The translations under genes and the position numbers were made by a program. From Bacillus sp. BHET2 (GTDB lineage: Bacteria > Bacillota > Bacilli > Bacillales > Bacillaceae_B): DNA of 64,000 bases. The stretch spans positions 1 to 64,000 of the forward strand of contig NZ_VCQN01000004.1 of assembly GCF_005938125.1 (NCBI RefSeq), read 5' to 3'. The notes under the pieces were generated by a model. The model ran no database searches. It worked only from the letters and a program-made list of their open reading frames with translations, and had not been told where the DNA came from. This document shows, piece by piece, positions 16,050-24,130 of this stretch. The stretch's first letter is position 1. Every line of letters begins with the position of its first letter.

Positions 16050-17225
16050 ATGTCGATTACTATAAATGCACGGGCTCGAGGGTTAGTCATTCCGGGCATC
16101 CGTCAGTTTTCCAATCAGTTGGTTTTTTATCCAGATGCCGTCAATTTAACCATCGGACAGCCTGACTTTCCGACACCAGAACCTGTGAAAGAAGCGGGAA
16201 TCAAGGCTATTGCTTCTAATCAAACGGGTTATTCACACAATTCAGGTTTACTAGAATTGCGTAGGGTGATTAGTGACTTCTTTGCAGATCAGTATGGGTT
16301 AGATTATAACCCGGAAACTGAAGTGATTGTGACAAATGGAGCGAGTGAAGCGATTGATTCAGTGTTTAGAACGATATTGGAAGAAGGCGATGAGGTCATT
16401 TTACCAGCACCACTTTACTCGGGATACGAACCGATTATTACGATGTGTGGTGCGAAGGTGGTTTACTTAGATACCTCTATGACTCAATTTAGACCATCTC
16501 CTGAAAAACTGGAAGCCCTGATCACTGATAAAACAAAAGCCATTCTTTTTAACTACCCTTCCAATCCCACAGGTGTCACACTAAGCAAGGAAGAGGTGGA
16601 TGAGCTGGCAAGAGTATTAGAAAGGCATGAAGTCTTTGTTATTTCGGATGAGATTTATAGCGAAAATGCCTTTGAAGGTGTGCACCATTCCTTCGCTTCT
16701 TATACAGGTATGAAGGATCGGTTATTTCTTATACATGGTTTATCCAAATCTCATTCAATGACAGGATGGAGAATTGGATTTGTATTGGGACCTGAATCGA
16801 TTATGGAACATGTTGTGAAGGTCCATATTTATAATGTGGTTTGTGCTTCTGTACCTGGACAATATGCTGCGATTGAAGCATTGTCGAATAACCGTCATGT
16901 ACCAGGAGAAATGAATGTGGCTTATAAAAAGCGCAGGGATTTTGTTTATAAACGTTTAGTGGAAATGGGTTTTGATGTGGTTCTTCCAAAGGGAGCTTTT
17001 TATATTTTTCCTTCTATTAAACAATTCAATATATCCTCTTTGGAATTTGCTACTCGTTTATTGAAGGAAGGTGGAGTTGCGGTCGTGCCAGGCAGCACAT
17101 TTACACAATTCGGAGAAGGGTATATTCGTATTTCGTTCGCTTATAGTATGGAAGTATTAGAAAAAGGGCTATGTCGCATGGATCATTGGCTGAATCAGCG
17201 CAAGATAAAGGAGGTTATATCATGA
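16050..17225 (+). CDS. PLP-dependent aminotransferase, class I/II (PatA-like)
   Basis: 391-residue aspartate-aminotransferase-fold enzyme. Visible signatures: LTIGQPDFPTPEPV at ~33, TNGASEAID at ~95, the NYPSNPTG carboxylate-binding Asn region at ~168-175, SDEIYSE with Asp200 and Tyr203 for PLP, the Schiff-base Lys233 in HGLSKSHSMTGWRIGF, and the substrate Arg near the end (YIRISFA). It lies 25 bases after dctM and overlaps the next gene by four bases, so it handles the product of the imported compound. Whether the amino donor is an alpha- or omega-amino acid cannot be decided. Confidence 0.92.
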   Translation: MSITINARARGLVIPGIRQFSNQLVFYPDAVNLTIGQPDFPTPEPVKEAGIKAIASNQTGYSHNSGLLELRRVISDFFADQYGLDYNPETEVIVTNGASEAIDSVFRTILEEGDEVILPAPLYSGYEPIITMCGAKVVYLDTSMTQFRPSPEKLEALITDKTKAILFNYPSNPTGVTLSKEEVDELARVLERHEVFVISDEIYSENAFEGVHHSFASYTGMKDRLFLIHGLSKSHSMTGWRIGFVLGPESIMEHVVKVHIYNVVCASVPGQYAAIEALSNNRHVPGEMNVAYKKRRDFVYKRLVEMGFDVVLPKGAFYIFPSIKQFNISSLEFATRLLKEGGVAVVPGSTFTQFGEGYIRISFAYSMEVLEKGLCRMDHWLNQRKIKEVIS

Positions 17226-18862
17226 GACAATGGGGGACACCGGAGTCTTTACGAGCATTGCTGTGTGAATTGGTGAGTTGGCATAGTCGAACATTAACAG
17301 AGGGGGAAGTGGAATTTCCTGTTAACCTGTTTAAAAAAATGCAAGATATCCCATATTTCAAGGCAAACGCTGATATGCTTCAGCTGGGGGATGCCGATTT
17401 CGGCCGACAGTTCGTAACTGCTCTTTATAAGCATAAAGAGGCGACTAAAACGATTGTCATGATTAGTCATTTTGATACGGTGAGCACGGAAGAATACGGG
17501 GAACTCGAGGCACTGGCCTTTAATCCGGAGGGCTTAACGAGGGAACTGGAGCATTATATCAGTGAATTGCATCCTGAAGCCCAAAACGATCTCCGTTCAG
17601 GAGACTACCTGTGGGGACGGGGGATTATGGATATGAAAGCGGGGTTAGCCATTCATATGGCGTTGATTGAAAAGGCTGCCGATGAACTGTGGCCCGTTAA
17701 CCTTGTGCTATTAACAGTACCGGATGAAGAGGTCAATTCGTCTGGAATGAGAGCAGCTGTCGTTGCTTTAAATGAACTCAAATCAGAACAAGATCTCACA
17801 TATGACCTGTTCCTGAATGGGGAACCGGTCTTTTCTCAGAAACCGACTGATACGGCATATCACGTTTACTCAGGAACAATCGGGAAAATTATGCCGTCTG
17901 CACTCTTTTATGGTAGAGAAACGCATGTGGGTGAACCTTTGAGTGGAATGACTTCTTCCTTTATTGCTTCATTCTTAACGCGGAAAATGGAGTGGAATCC
18001 CCTATTTAGAGAAACAGATTATGGGGAATATACTCCACTTCCGATTACGCTTCAACAAGAGGATCTAAGACTGAATTATTCGGCTCAAACTCCTTATGGA
18101 ACCGTCGCACTTTATAATGTGTTTACAATGAAACGAACGGCTGCAGATGTGATGAACCTTTTTGAAGAAGTAGCCGTTTCGGCAGCGAAGGAATGTAACG
18201 AATGGTACGCTCAACTATGCGAAAGAGAGGAGATTCCTTCGGTAGGAGAAGTTCGTGTTCTTCGCTATTCGGAATTAATCGATTATGCTGAAAAGAAGCT
18301 CGGTAAAGAATATTTAGAAGCATTGAAACATGACATTGGCAACAATCAAGGCGATGACCGGGAGAAATCTTTTCGAATCGCCGACACACTCTTAATCAAC
18401 TGTCAGGAACTTACACCGGCTATTGTATTAATGTTTACGCCCCCATATTACCCAGCTGTAAATACGTCTGACCATCCTTTAGTATCGAGATGTATTCAAA
18501 AAGTAACAAAGGTAGCCGAAGAGCTGTTTCATTTGCCCGTTGAACAAGCCCATTACTTTAATGGAATTTCAGACCTTAGCTATGTGAACTATAAGGACGA
18601 AAATAAAGGCTGGGCGGTTTATGAAGATAATACCCCAGTCTGGGACACAACCTATAGCATCCCATTTAAGGAAATGCATAAGTTGGAAGGTCCCGTTTTA
18701 AACGTTGGCCCATTTGGGAAGGATGCACACAAACGAACGGAACGACTGCATATTGAAAGTGCATTTGTAAAGACACCGATTTTTGTAGAAGAAGTGATTA
18801 AAGAAGTGATTCGTTACGAAAGCAAGGGAGAGGTTGTTGGTGCTGATCTACAAGAAGGTTGA
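17222..18862 (+). CDS. M20-family peptidase/deacylase, RocB-like
   Basis: 546 residues, the long form typical of RocB, the arginine-utilisation protein of unknown reaction. Metal-ligand motifs of M20 enzymes are present: SHFDTVS (near 80), WGRGIMDMKAG (near 138) and VPDEEVNSSG (near 175). C-terminal part contains FNGISDLSYVN and NVGPFGKDAHKRTERLH with a terminal His ligand. The ATG at 17222 overlaps the aminotransferase stop (ATGA) and follows AAGGAGG. In this operon it could release an amino acid from an acylated or amidated substrate brought in by the TRAP system. This is inference; RocB itself is biochemically poorly defined. Confidence 0.85.
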   Translation: MRQWGTPESLRALLCELVSWHSRTLTEGEVEFPVNLFKKMQDIPYFKANADMLQLGDADFGRQFVTALYKHKEATKTIVMISHFDTVSTEEYGELEALAFNPEGLTRELEHYISELHPEAQNDLRSGDYLWGRGIMDMKAGLAIHMALIEKAADELWPVNLVLLTVPDEEVNSSGMRAAVVALNELKSEQDLTYDLFLNGEPVFSQKPTDTAYHVYSGTIGKIMPSALFYGRETHVGEPLSGMTSSFIASFLTRKMEWNPLFRETDYGEYTPLPITLQQEDLRLNYSAQTPYGTVALYNVFTMKRTAADVMNLFEEVAVSAAKECNEWYAQLCEREEIPSVGEVRVLRYSELIDYAEKKLGKEYLEALKHDIGNNQGDDREKSFRIADTLLINCQELTPAIVLMFTPPYYPAVNTSDHPLVSRCIQKVTKVAEELFHLPVEQAHYFNGISDLSYVNYKDENKGWAVYEDNTPVWDTTYSIPFKEMHKLEGPVLNVGPFGKDAHKRTERLHIESAFVKTPIFVEEVIKEVIRYESKGEVVGADLQEG

Positions 18863-18877
18863 TTTGTCATTTGTATA

Positions 18878-19209
18878 GAGGTTGAGACATAACTAAATCA
18901 CTCCACTCTAAAGGCAACACTATCTGGATAAATCATCATATTAGCATCCGTTATTAGCTGTTAATTCCGTTCAAGACTTCGCTTTCCGCTGAATGGCAGG
19001 TGAGTGCCTATCGTTGAAGTTCACTTATTTGTGCATCTCAACTGTTCCGCTTTTCCCGCAGGAGTCTTCGTCTTGCATTCCAACCAACTACTAGAACAAG
19101 CTATTTTTAACAAAACCAATTTAAAAATCCGAGCTAATTCGAATTTTAATGAAAGAACATCGAAATAGCTCGGATTTTTCTTCGACTAAAATACTATTGC
19201 CCTAGCCTC
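18878..19209. repeat. Dispersed ~330-bp intergenic element, copy 2
   Basis: Same layout as copy 1 at 4779-5088: GAGGTTGAGACATAAC at the left edge, CTAAATCACTCC, TGGATAAAT, CGCTTTCCGC, TCCCGCAGGAGTCTTCGTCTT, CTAGAACAAGCTA, a large hairpin and TTCTTCGACTAAAAT, ending GCCTC. Left edge and the complement of the right edge (GAGGCTAGGGCAATAG) are degenerate terminal inverted repeats. The GC-rich core is more decayed than in copy 1, but the terminal hairpin is retained. It follows the TRAP operon, whose terminator it may supply. Confidence 0.85.
19123..19179. terminator. Hairpin inside repeat copy 2, likely operon terminator
   Basis: AAAAATCCGAGCTAATTCGA and TCGAAATAGCTCGGATTTTT pair over 20 positions with one mismatch and a 17-base loop, followed by T-rich DNA. 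Compared with copy 1, two stem positions changed on both strands so that pairing is preserved. Confidence 0.75.
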
Positions 19210-19368
19210 TTTTTTGAATAAATGATCTTCTTTGACATTTAATAGAAAGAGAACCTTTACTTAGAGAGTAGTAGACGAAGTACCTTTTCGACATTATCCC
19301 CCAGGAAATAATCGATTTCCTTAAATTATGAGATTTTTCTCTAAAAAAACACAAATATAAATAGATAT

Positions 19369-19394
19369 TTCCCATAATTAGTATATAATGGGAA
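19369..19394. promoter_or_regulatory. comK promoter with overlapping inverted repeat
   Basis: A TATAAT -10 box (19384-19389) lies within an inverted repeat TTCCCAT (19369-19375) and ATGGGAA (19388-19394). An operator over the -10 element fits the heavily repressed comK promoter, but the binding protein is unknown. Confidence 0.5.
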
Positions 19395-19453
19395 TTAAGT
19401 CTCATATTTAAGAAGATTCAGATAATCGAGACTTATGATTAAAGAGGAGAAGG

Positions 19454-20026
19454 ATGGTGTTTGGATTGAAAGGTTCAGAAGTACTGGTTACTCGAAGGAC
19501 AGTGGCGATCGGGCCAGCTTATGATGGGATTCATCAATCTGTCTTGTATGACTACTCGGGAAGAAAAATATTCAGCATGAAAGCCCCTATGGATATTTTA
19601 GAAGAGGCGTGCATGATTTACCGGTCCACCTATGATGGAAGGATTAAAGCCGTTCGGCATGCGTTCGACTACTTTAGAAAAACACCTCTTATGGTTTGCC
19701 CGCAACAATACATCTATGCGATACCCACTATTGCCCCAACCGATTATGATTGCATCTGGTTATTCTGCCAGCATATTGAATCATCCACAACTTCAGAAGG
19801 AAAAACCTATGTTCATTTTACAAATGGAGGGCAGTTAGAAATCAACTGTTCTGAGAAAGTATTCACGAAACAAAGGGAACGAGCTGCCGTCACCATGAAT
19901 CATTTTTCAACCATCCCAACTATTTCAGCACGCAACCGAAGCGATACCGAACTCTATCTGCCAGGATTCCAATCTGGACTCATGGACTCAACAGAATTCG
20001 GCGAGGATACTTCCTTCGATCATTGA
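19454..20026 (+). CDS. comK: Competence transcription factor ComK
   Basis: Master activator of DNA-uptake genes in Bacillus, binding paired AAAAN5TTTT boxes. 190 residues, close to the 192 of B. subtilis. Shared landmarks are IYRSTYDGRIKAVRHAF (SSYAGR in B. subtilis), KTPLMVCPQQYIYAIPT, the aromatic IWLFCQHIE, and the VHFTNGGQLEINCSEKVFTKQRERA segment. AAAGAGGAGAAGG precedes the ATG at 19454. It is a single gene between the repeat element and the MurNAc operon. The C-terminal tail (after ~165) is acidic and diverges from B. subtilis, where this region is targeted for MecA/ClpCP proteolysis. A consensus K-box was not clear upstream. Confidence 0.88.
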   Translation: MVFGLKGSEVLVTRRTVAIGPAYDGIHQSVLYDYSGRKIFSMKAPMDILEEACMIYRSTYDGRIKAVRHAFDYFRKTPLMVCPQQYIYAIPTIAPTDYDCIWLFCQHIESSTTSEGKTYVHFTNGGQLEINCSEKVFTKQRERAAVTMNHFSTIPTISARNRSDTELYLPGFQSGLMDSTEFGEDTSFDH

Positions 20027-20038
20027 GGGACGTACCTC
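20025..20038 (+). repeat. GAGGGACGGACCTC-family motif at the comK stop
   Basis: GAGGGACGTACCTC, near-palindromic, overlaps the TGA stop of comK. Members of the same motif family lie at 30007, 36935 and 60643, also at gene ends. Confidence 0.65.
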
Positions 20039-20061
20039 TACAAGTTGATAGTAAGAAAAAC

Positions 20062-20095
20062 AGGAGTAGGAAGCTTGTTCCAACTCCTATTTGTC
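20062..20095 (+). terminator. Possible terminator of comK
   Basis: AGGAGTAGGAA, loop GCTTG, TTCCAACTCCT with an A-A mismatch; only a short T-rich tail follows. Confidence 0.4.
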
Positions 20096-20176
20096 GTTGG
20101 CTCGATTTTTAGCAATAGAAAATTTCTTCCCGGGAGGTCTGATTTAAAATATTATTTCATACATTAAAAAATACAA

Positions 20177-20228
20177 TTGAAATTTAATTTTAAAAATGGT
20201 ATGAATATAGGTAATGAAAACGCATACA
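20177..20228 (+). promoter_or_regulatory. murQ operon promoter with CcpA cre site
   Basis: TTGAAA (20177-20182), 17 bp, TATGAA (20200-20205) form a SigA-type promoter. ATGAAAACGCATACA at 20214-20228 matches the cre consensus WTGNAANCGNWNNCW at every defined position and lies at about +1 to +15, a position where CcpA blocks transcription. Confidence 0.85.
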
Positions 20229-20248
20229 GATTTTTGGAGGAATGATGG

Positions 20249-21148
20249 ATGAAAGACAATGTTTATGAATTATCGACTGAAAAGGTGAATCAAAATACGC
20301 TTGAAATCGATACAGCGAGTGCTGGCGAGATTCTACATATGATGAATGAAGAGGATCAGAAAGTAGCATCAGCGGTTAAGAGTGTGATCCCTGAAGTGGA
20401 GAAAGTAGTCGATGCAGTGGTGAAATCCATCTCGAGTGGAGGGAGATTGATCTACATGGGGGCCGGTACAAGTGGAAGGCTCGGGGTTCTTGATGCGGTG
20501 GAGTGCCCACCGACCTTCAGCGTGGGCAGTGACGTCGTTGTAGGCTTGATTGCAGGCGGGGAGAAGGCATTCGTGAAGGCCGTTGAAGGCGCCGAAGATG
20601 ACGAAGGGCTAGGTGTATCTGATCTGAAAGAGATCGGTCTGACAACTGGGGATACTGTGGTTGGAATCGCAGCGAGCGGACGTACTCCCTATGTTATCGG
20701 AGGCTTACGATATGCAAGGGAAATAGGGGCGACGACAGTGGCGCTATCCTGTAATACAGGATCTAAAATCTCTGCTGAAGCGGAGATGGCGATCGAAGTG
20801 GATGCCGGCCCGGAAGCATTGACGGGATCTACACGATTAAAGGCAGGGACGGCACAGAAAATGGTCCTCAATATGATTTCAACAGCTGCTATGATCAAGC
20901 TGGGGAAAGCGTATGGAAACCTGATGGTCGATGTGAACATTAGCAATTATAAGCTTGAACAGCGGGCGATTGGAATCATCGAAAGCATTACTGGAGCTGA
21001 CAAGGAAACTGCAGCCGTAACATTAAAGAAGGCGAATAATGAAGTGAAAACGTCGATTGTGATGATCACACTTGGTTGTGAGTACGAGGAAGCAAAAAGC
21101 CGGTTAGAGGATGCGGGCGGATATGTTCGTTTAGCCACTGAGAAATAG
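20249..21148 (+). CDS. murQ: N-acetylmuramic acid 6-phosphate etherase
   Basis: Cleaves the lactyl ether of MurNAc-6-phosphate to GlcNAc-6-phosphate and D-lactate in cell-wall sugar recycling. 299 residues with a SIS domain: YMGAGTSGRLGVLDAVECPPTF around residues 70-92 (catalytic Glu in VECPPTF), GIAASGRTPYVIGGL, and STRLKAGTAQKMVLNMIST. The ATG at 20249 follows TTTTTGGAGG. First gene of the murQ-murP-mupG operon, with a cre site in the promoter. The GlcNAc-6-P product would enter glycolysis through NagA/NagB encoded elsewhere. Confidence 0.96.
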   Translation: MKDNVYELSTEKVNQNTLEIDTASAGEILHMMNEEDQKVASAVKSVIPEVEKVVDAVVKSISSGGRLIYMGAGTSGRLGVLDAVECPPTFSVGSDVVVGLIAGGEKAFVKAVEGAEDDEGLGVSDLKEIGLTTGDTVVGIAASGRTPYVIGGLRYAREIGATTVALSCNTGSKISAEAEMAIEVDAGPEALTGSTRLKAGTAQKMVLNMISTAAMIKLGKAYGNLMVDVNISNYKLEQRAIGIIESITGADKETAAVTLKKANNEVKTSIVMITLGCEYEEAKSRLEDAGGYVRLATEK

Positions 21149-21199
21149 TCTTTTGATAAGGGAGACTTGATCTGCTTGTGAAAATAAATGGAGACGGCA

Positions 21200-22579
21200 A
21201 TGAGAAAGGGGAAGGTGAATGTGACGAATCAGGAATTGGCTGGAGTACTTGTAGAGATGTTTGGCGGTGCTGGCAATATTGCAAGCTATGAAAACTGTAT
21301 GACGAGACTGAGAGTGAAAGTATACGATGAGGATCTTTTGCAGAAAGCGGACATAAAGAAGACCGAAGGGGTATTGGGGTTTGTGGAGGATGAAACGTAC
21401 CAGGTGATTTTGGGACCGGGGAAAGTCAATAAGGTTACGGAGGAATTCGGTAAGCTTGTTTCTGCAGGTTCAGGTGACTTTGATTTGAAGGCTCGTGCGG
21501 CAGAGCAAAAGGCCGATTTGAAGAAAAAGAATGCCACACCATTCAAGTTGCTTCTAAGACGTGTCGCGAATATATTCATTCCACTTATTCCTGCTTTGAT
21601 TGCGTCAGGATTGATTACAGGATTCACGAAGTTCTTTGTACAGGCTGGTTGGTTAAATGGGGAATCCCAGCTTGTGATGATGCTGTCGATTATAGGTAGT
21701 GGACTATTCGGCTATCTCGGTATTCTTGTCGGGATGAATGCGGCGAAGGAATTCGGCGGCTCAGCGGCTCTTGGTGGCGTGGCCGGTATTTTGATCATCA
21801 ACCCGGCGATTGGGGACGTGACGCTGTTTGGGGAAAATCTGCTTCCAGGCCGTGGTGGATTAATCGGGGTCTTGATTGCTGCGATTTTCATTGCTTTTGT
21901 TGAAAAGAATGTGCGCAAGGTGGTTCCTCAAGCAATCGATATCATTGTGACCCCAACGATTGCGTTACTGGTAACGGGTTTATTAACGTACACCGTGTTT
22001 ATGCCGGTAGGTGGATTCATTTCAGATATCATTACAAACGGTCTTCTTTCACTGATTGATATGGGTGGAATCGTTGCCGGTTTCGTTCTCGGAGCGACCT
22101 TCCTACCTCTTGTTGTTACGGGCTTGCATCAAGGCTTGACTCCTGTTCATTTAGAGCTGATCAACACGATTGGCGACGATCCGCTTCTTCCAATCCTTGC
22201 GATGGGTGGAGCAGGTCAGGTTGGAGCGGCTTTTGCCATCTTTATGAAAACGAAGAAGAAAAAGTTAAAGAGAGCAATTGGCGGAGCACTTCCAGCCGGG
22301 ATGCTCGGAATTGGTGAGCCATTGATCTTCGGTGTGACCCTGCCGTTAGGAAGACCATTCCTGACCGCATGTCTAGGTGCCGGATTCGGTGGGGCATTCC
22401 AAGCCTACTTCGATGTTGCAACGTTCGCCATCGGTGTATCTGGCTTACCGCTGATTTTCCTGGTGAACGCAGGTGAAATTCTCTATTATACTCTTGGACT
22501 ATTGATTGCGTATGCAGCAGGGTTTGCCTTGACCTACCTGTTTGGATTTAAGGACGAGATGGCGAGTGAGTTTGAATGA
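21200..22579 (+). CDS. murP: PTS EIIBC component for N-acetylmuramic acid (MurP-like)
   Basis: Imports and phosphorylates MurNAc or a MurNAc-containing disaccharide. The EIIB domain (about 1-80) carries the phospho-Cys in SYENCMTRLRVKV. The EIIC domain has ten or so membrane helices and the conserved GIGEPLIFGVTLP motif. No EIIA domain is fused, as in MurP and SacX types, so a glucose-type EIIA must be shared. The start is unsure: ATG 21200 has GGAG at six bases; GTG 21221 follows AAAGGGGAAGG; ATG 21188 has no site. The stop overlaps mupG (ATGA). The murQ neighbour fixes the substrate class. Confidence 0.92.
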   Translation: MRKGKVNVTNQELAGVLVEMFGGAGNIASYENCMTRLRVKVYDEDLLQKADIKKTEGVLGFVEDETYQVILGPGKVNKVTEEFGKLVSAGSGDFDLKARAAEQKADLKKKNATPFKLLLRRVANIFIPLIPALIASGLITGFTKFFVQAGWLNGESQLVMMLSIIGSGLFGYLGILVGMNAAKEFGGSAALGGVAGILIINPAIGDVTLFGENLLPGRGGLIGVLIAAIFIAFVEKNVRKVVPQAIDIIVTPTIALLVTGLLTYTVFMPVGGFISDIITNGLLSLIDMGGIVAGFVLGATFLPLVVTGLHQGLTPVHLELINTIGDDPLLPILAMGGAGQVGAAFAIFMKTKKKKLKRAIGGALPAGMLGIGEPLIFGVTLPLGRPFLTACLGAGFGGAFQAYFDVATFAIGVSGLPLIFLVNAGEILYYTLGLLIAYAAGFALTYLFGFKDEMASEFE

Positions 22580-23601
22580 TCGGCATATCCGTCTATTTGT
22601 CTGATGAAGGAGCGGAGGAGAGCATTATTCGGGCTTCTTTAGCAGGCATCAAGCTTGCGTTTACATCGCTTCATATTCCTGAAGAATTAGGTGAGAGTCC
22701 TGAACGTGTAAGGGGGCTACTATCTCTTTTTAAAAGGGAGGGATTTGAAGTGTTCGCCGATGTATCGAAGTGTACGCCTGTCATGCTGGGGCTGAATCAT
22801 TTTGAAGACCTGAAAGAATTGGGCGTCACCTCCTTGAGGCTGGATGATGGATTTTCAACGGATGATATGTTGGAATTGTCCCATCACTTTCAAATTGCCA
22901 TCAATGCGAGTACCGTTGGGGAAAAAGAACTTCAGCATTGGATTAAGAGCGGGCTGGCAACAGAGAACATCATTGCCTGGCATAATTTTTATCCAAAGCC
23001 GGAAACAGGATTGGATAAGGATTATTTTCTGGAGAAGCAAGCCATTTTTGATGTGTTGGGTATTCCTGTTTATGCGTTTATACCGGGTGAAGAAAACAAG
23101 CGGGGACCTTTAAACCTGGGACTGCCTACTTTGGAAGATCATCGAGATCAAAGTCCTTATGTCAGTGCGGTTCAATTGAAAAGGTGGGGTGTGTTGGGAG
23201 TTTTCGTTGGAGATCCAGGTTGTTCTAAGGATTTACTTCTGAAACTGGTACGCTTTGATCAAAAAAAGATGATTGAGCTGACCTACGAAGGAAATGCTGA
23301 AATCGAAGGCGAGTATCAACTCAGACCGGATTCGGGTAGAGATGTGCTTCGAATGCTGGGTACAAGAACTGATAGCGATGTGCCGCCTATCAATAGCGTG
23401 GAGAGAAAAAAAGGTACTATTACCCAGGACAATGACCTGTACGGAAGATATAAAGGAGAACTACAAATTGTACGACAAAATCTAGAGAGAAACCCTGCTG
23501 TGAACGTAGTGGGCAGAATTTGTACAGAACACCTTAGTCTTATAGAGTTATTCCAACCTGGTCAAAGGATATCGATATGTAGGAAAGAGGAACTTCAGTA
23601 A
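22576..23601 (+). CDS. mupG: MupG-family 6-phospho-N-acetylmuramidase (DUF871)
   Basis: 341 residues. DUF871/MupG enzymes are TIM-barrel glycosidases that hydrolyse MurNAc-6-phosphate-GlcNAc after PTS uptake. Visible family features: the N-terminal GISVYLSDEG, FADVSKCTP, LRLDDGFS with the paired acidic residues, IAWHNFYPKPETGL and AFIPGEENKRGPLNLGLPTLE, and a C-terminal cyclophilin-like domain. The four-base overlap with murP means coupled translation. The set transports, hydrolyses and de-lactylates a wall disaccharide; exo-acting NamZ/NagZ and the MurR regulator are not in the window. Confidence 0.92.
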   Translation: MIGISVYLSDEGAEESIIRASLAGIKLAFTSLHIPEELGESPERVRGLLSLFKREGFEVFADVSKCTPVMLGLNHFEDLKELGVTSLRLDDGFSTDDMLELSHHFQIAINASTVGEKELQHWIKSGLATENIIAWHNFYPKPETGLDKDYFLEKQAIFDVLGIPVYAFIPGEENKRGPLNLGLPTLEDHRDQSPYVSAVQLKRWGVLGVFVGDPGCSKDLLLKLVRFDQKKMIELTYEGNAEIEGEYQLRPDSGRDVLRMLGTRTDSDVPPINSVERKKGTITQDNDLYGRYKGELQIVRQNLERNPAVNVVGRICTEHLSLIELFQPGQRISICRKEELQ

Positions 23602-23616
23602 TTGAAGTTCCTCTTT
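23584..23616 (+). terminator. Terminator of the mur operon
   Basis: AAAGAGGAACTTCA, loop GTAAT, TGAAGTTCCTCTTT: a perfect 14-bp stem starting inside the last codons of mupG, followed by ATTTG. Confidence 0.8.
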
Positions 23617-23883
23617 ATTTGAATAACAATCATAGTAGGATCAAATCTTACTAGAGGGGGAGTGAAATCAGAAATTAATATTTATTAAAGAACAATGTAC
23701 AATTAAAATCGTTTAAATGAACGTCACCTATTGTTCGTTATAATAAAGATATCAACCTTAATTGAGAAATTTGTCGATAAGTATTTAGTCCTAAAAGATA
23801 GATTATTCTGATATTTATTCTATAATGTAAATATAAGTATTTTCTGTTAGTAGATAAATTTAATAATTTTAAGGGGGATTCAA
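23617..23883 (+). promoter_or_regulatory. Upstream region of a small gene, with SinR-like half-sites
   Basis: AAAGAAC (23687-23693) and GTTCGTT (23733-23739) resemble the SinR boxes found before the matrix operon. A TATAAT (23739-23744) overlaps the second. Half-site matches of this length occur by chance in AT-rich DNA, so support is modest. Confidence 0.35.
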
Positions 23884-24009
23884 ATGCCGGGTTATTATAT
23901 GAAAGAAATCTGGACACCGTTAAAGATAGTAGGAATAAAGATTTTTAGATCAGAAGAAAATAGCTTCTTTATGAAAGTCTTCCAAAAACCAAGGAAACGT
24001 ATTTTCTAA
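23884..24009 (+). CDS. 41-residue basic peptide of unknown function
   Basis: ATG at 23884 follows AAGGGGG at seven bases. The product begins MPGYYMKEIWTPLKIVGIK and ends in a strongly basic tail (KVFQKPRKRIF). No signal peptide or transmembrane helix is clear, but the peptide is amphipathic. It ends about 25 bases before a c-di-GMP riboswitch. I do not recognise it; a membrane-active or regulatory small protein is possible. Confidence 0.5.
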   Translation: MPGYYMKEIWTPLKIVGIKIFRSEENSFFMKVFQKPRKRIF

Positions 24010-24032
24010 AACCAGTATAATAAATACTTCTA

Positions 24033-24130
24033 AACGCGTACGATAAAGGCAAACCCATTGAAAAATGGTGACGCAAAGCTATAGGGGCTTCAGTCTACAT
24101 GACGGTGCCAGCCAGTTACCGTGTACGCAA
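24033..24130 (+). ncRNA. Cyclic di-GMP-I riboswitch (GEMM-I)
   Basis: The aptamer shows GGCAAACC, a hairpin CCATT-GAAA-AATGG with the conserved GNRA loop, then GGTGACGCAAAGCT, AGGGGC, and GCCAGCCAGTTACCG near the 3' end. The closing helix P1 is GCGTAC (24036-24041) with GTACGC (24123-24128). The base matching Vc2 G20 appears to be G, which favours c-di-GMP over cGAMP. An expression platform is not obvious. The region directly downstream holds a decayed gene; the next intact gene starts 470 bases on. A c-di-GMP turnover protein is encoded 1.7 kb away. Confidence 0.9.
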
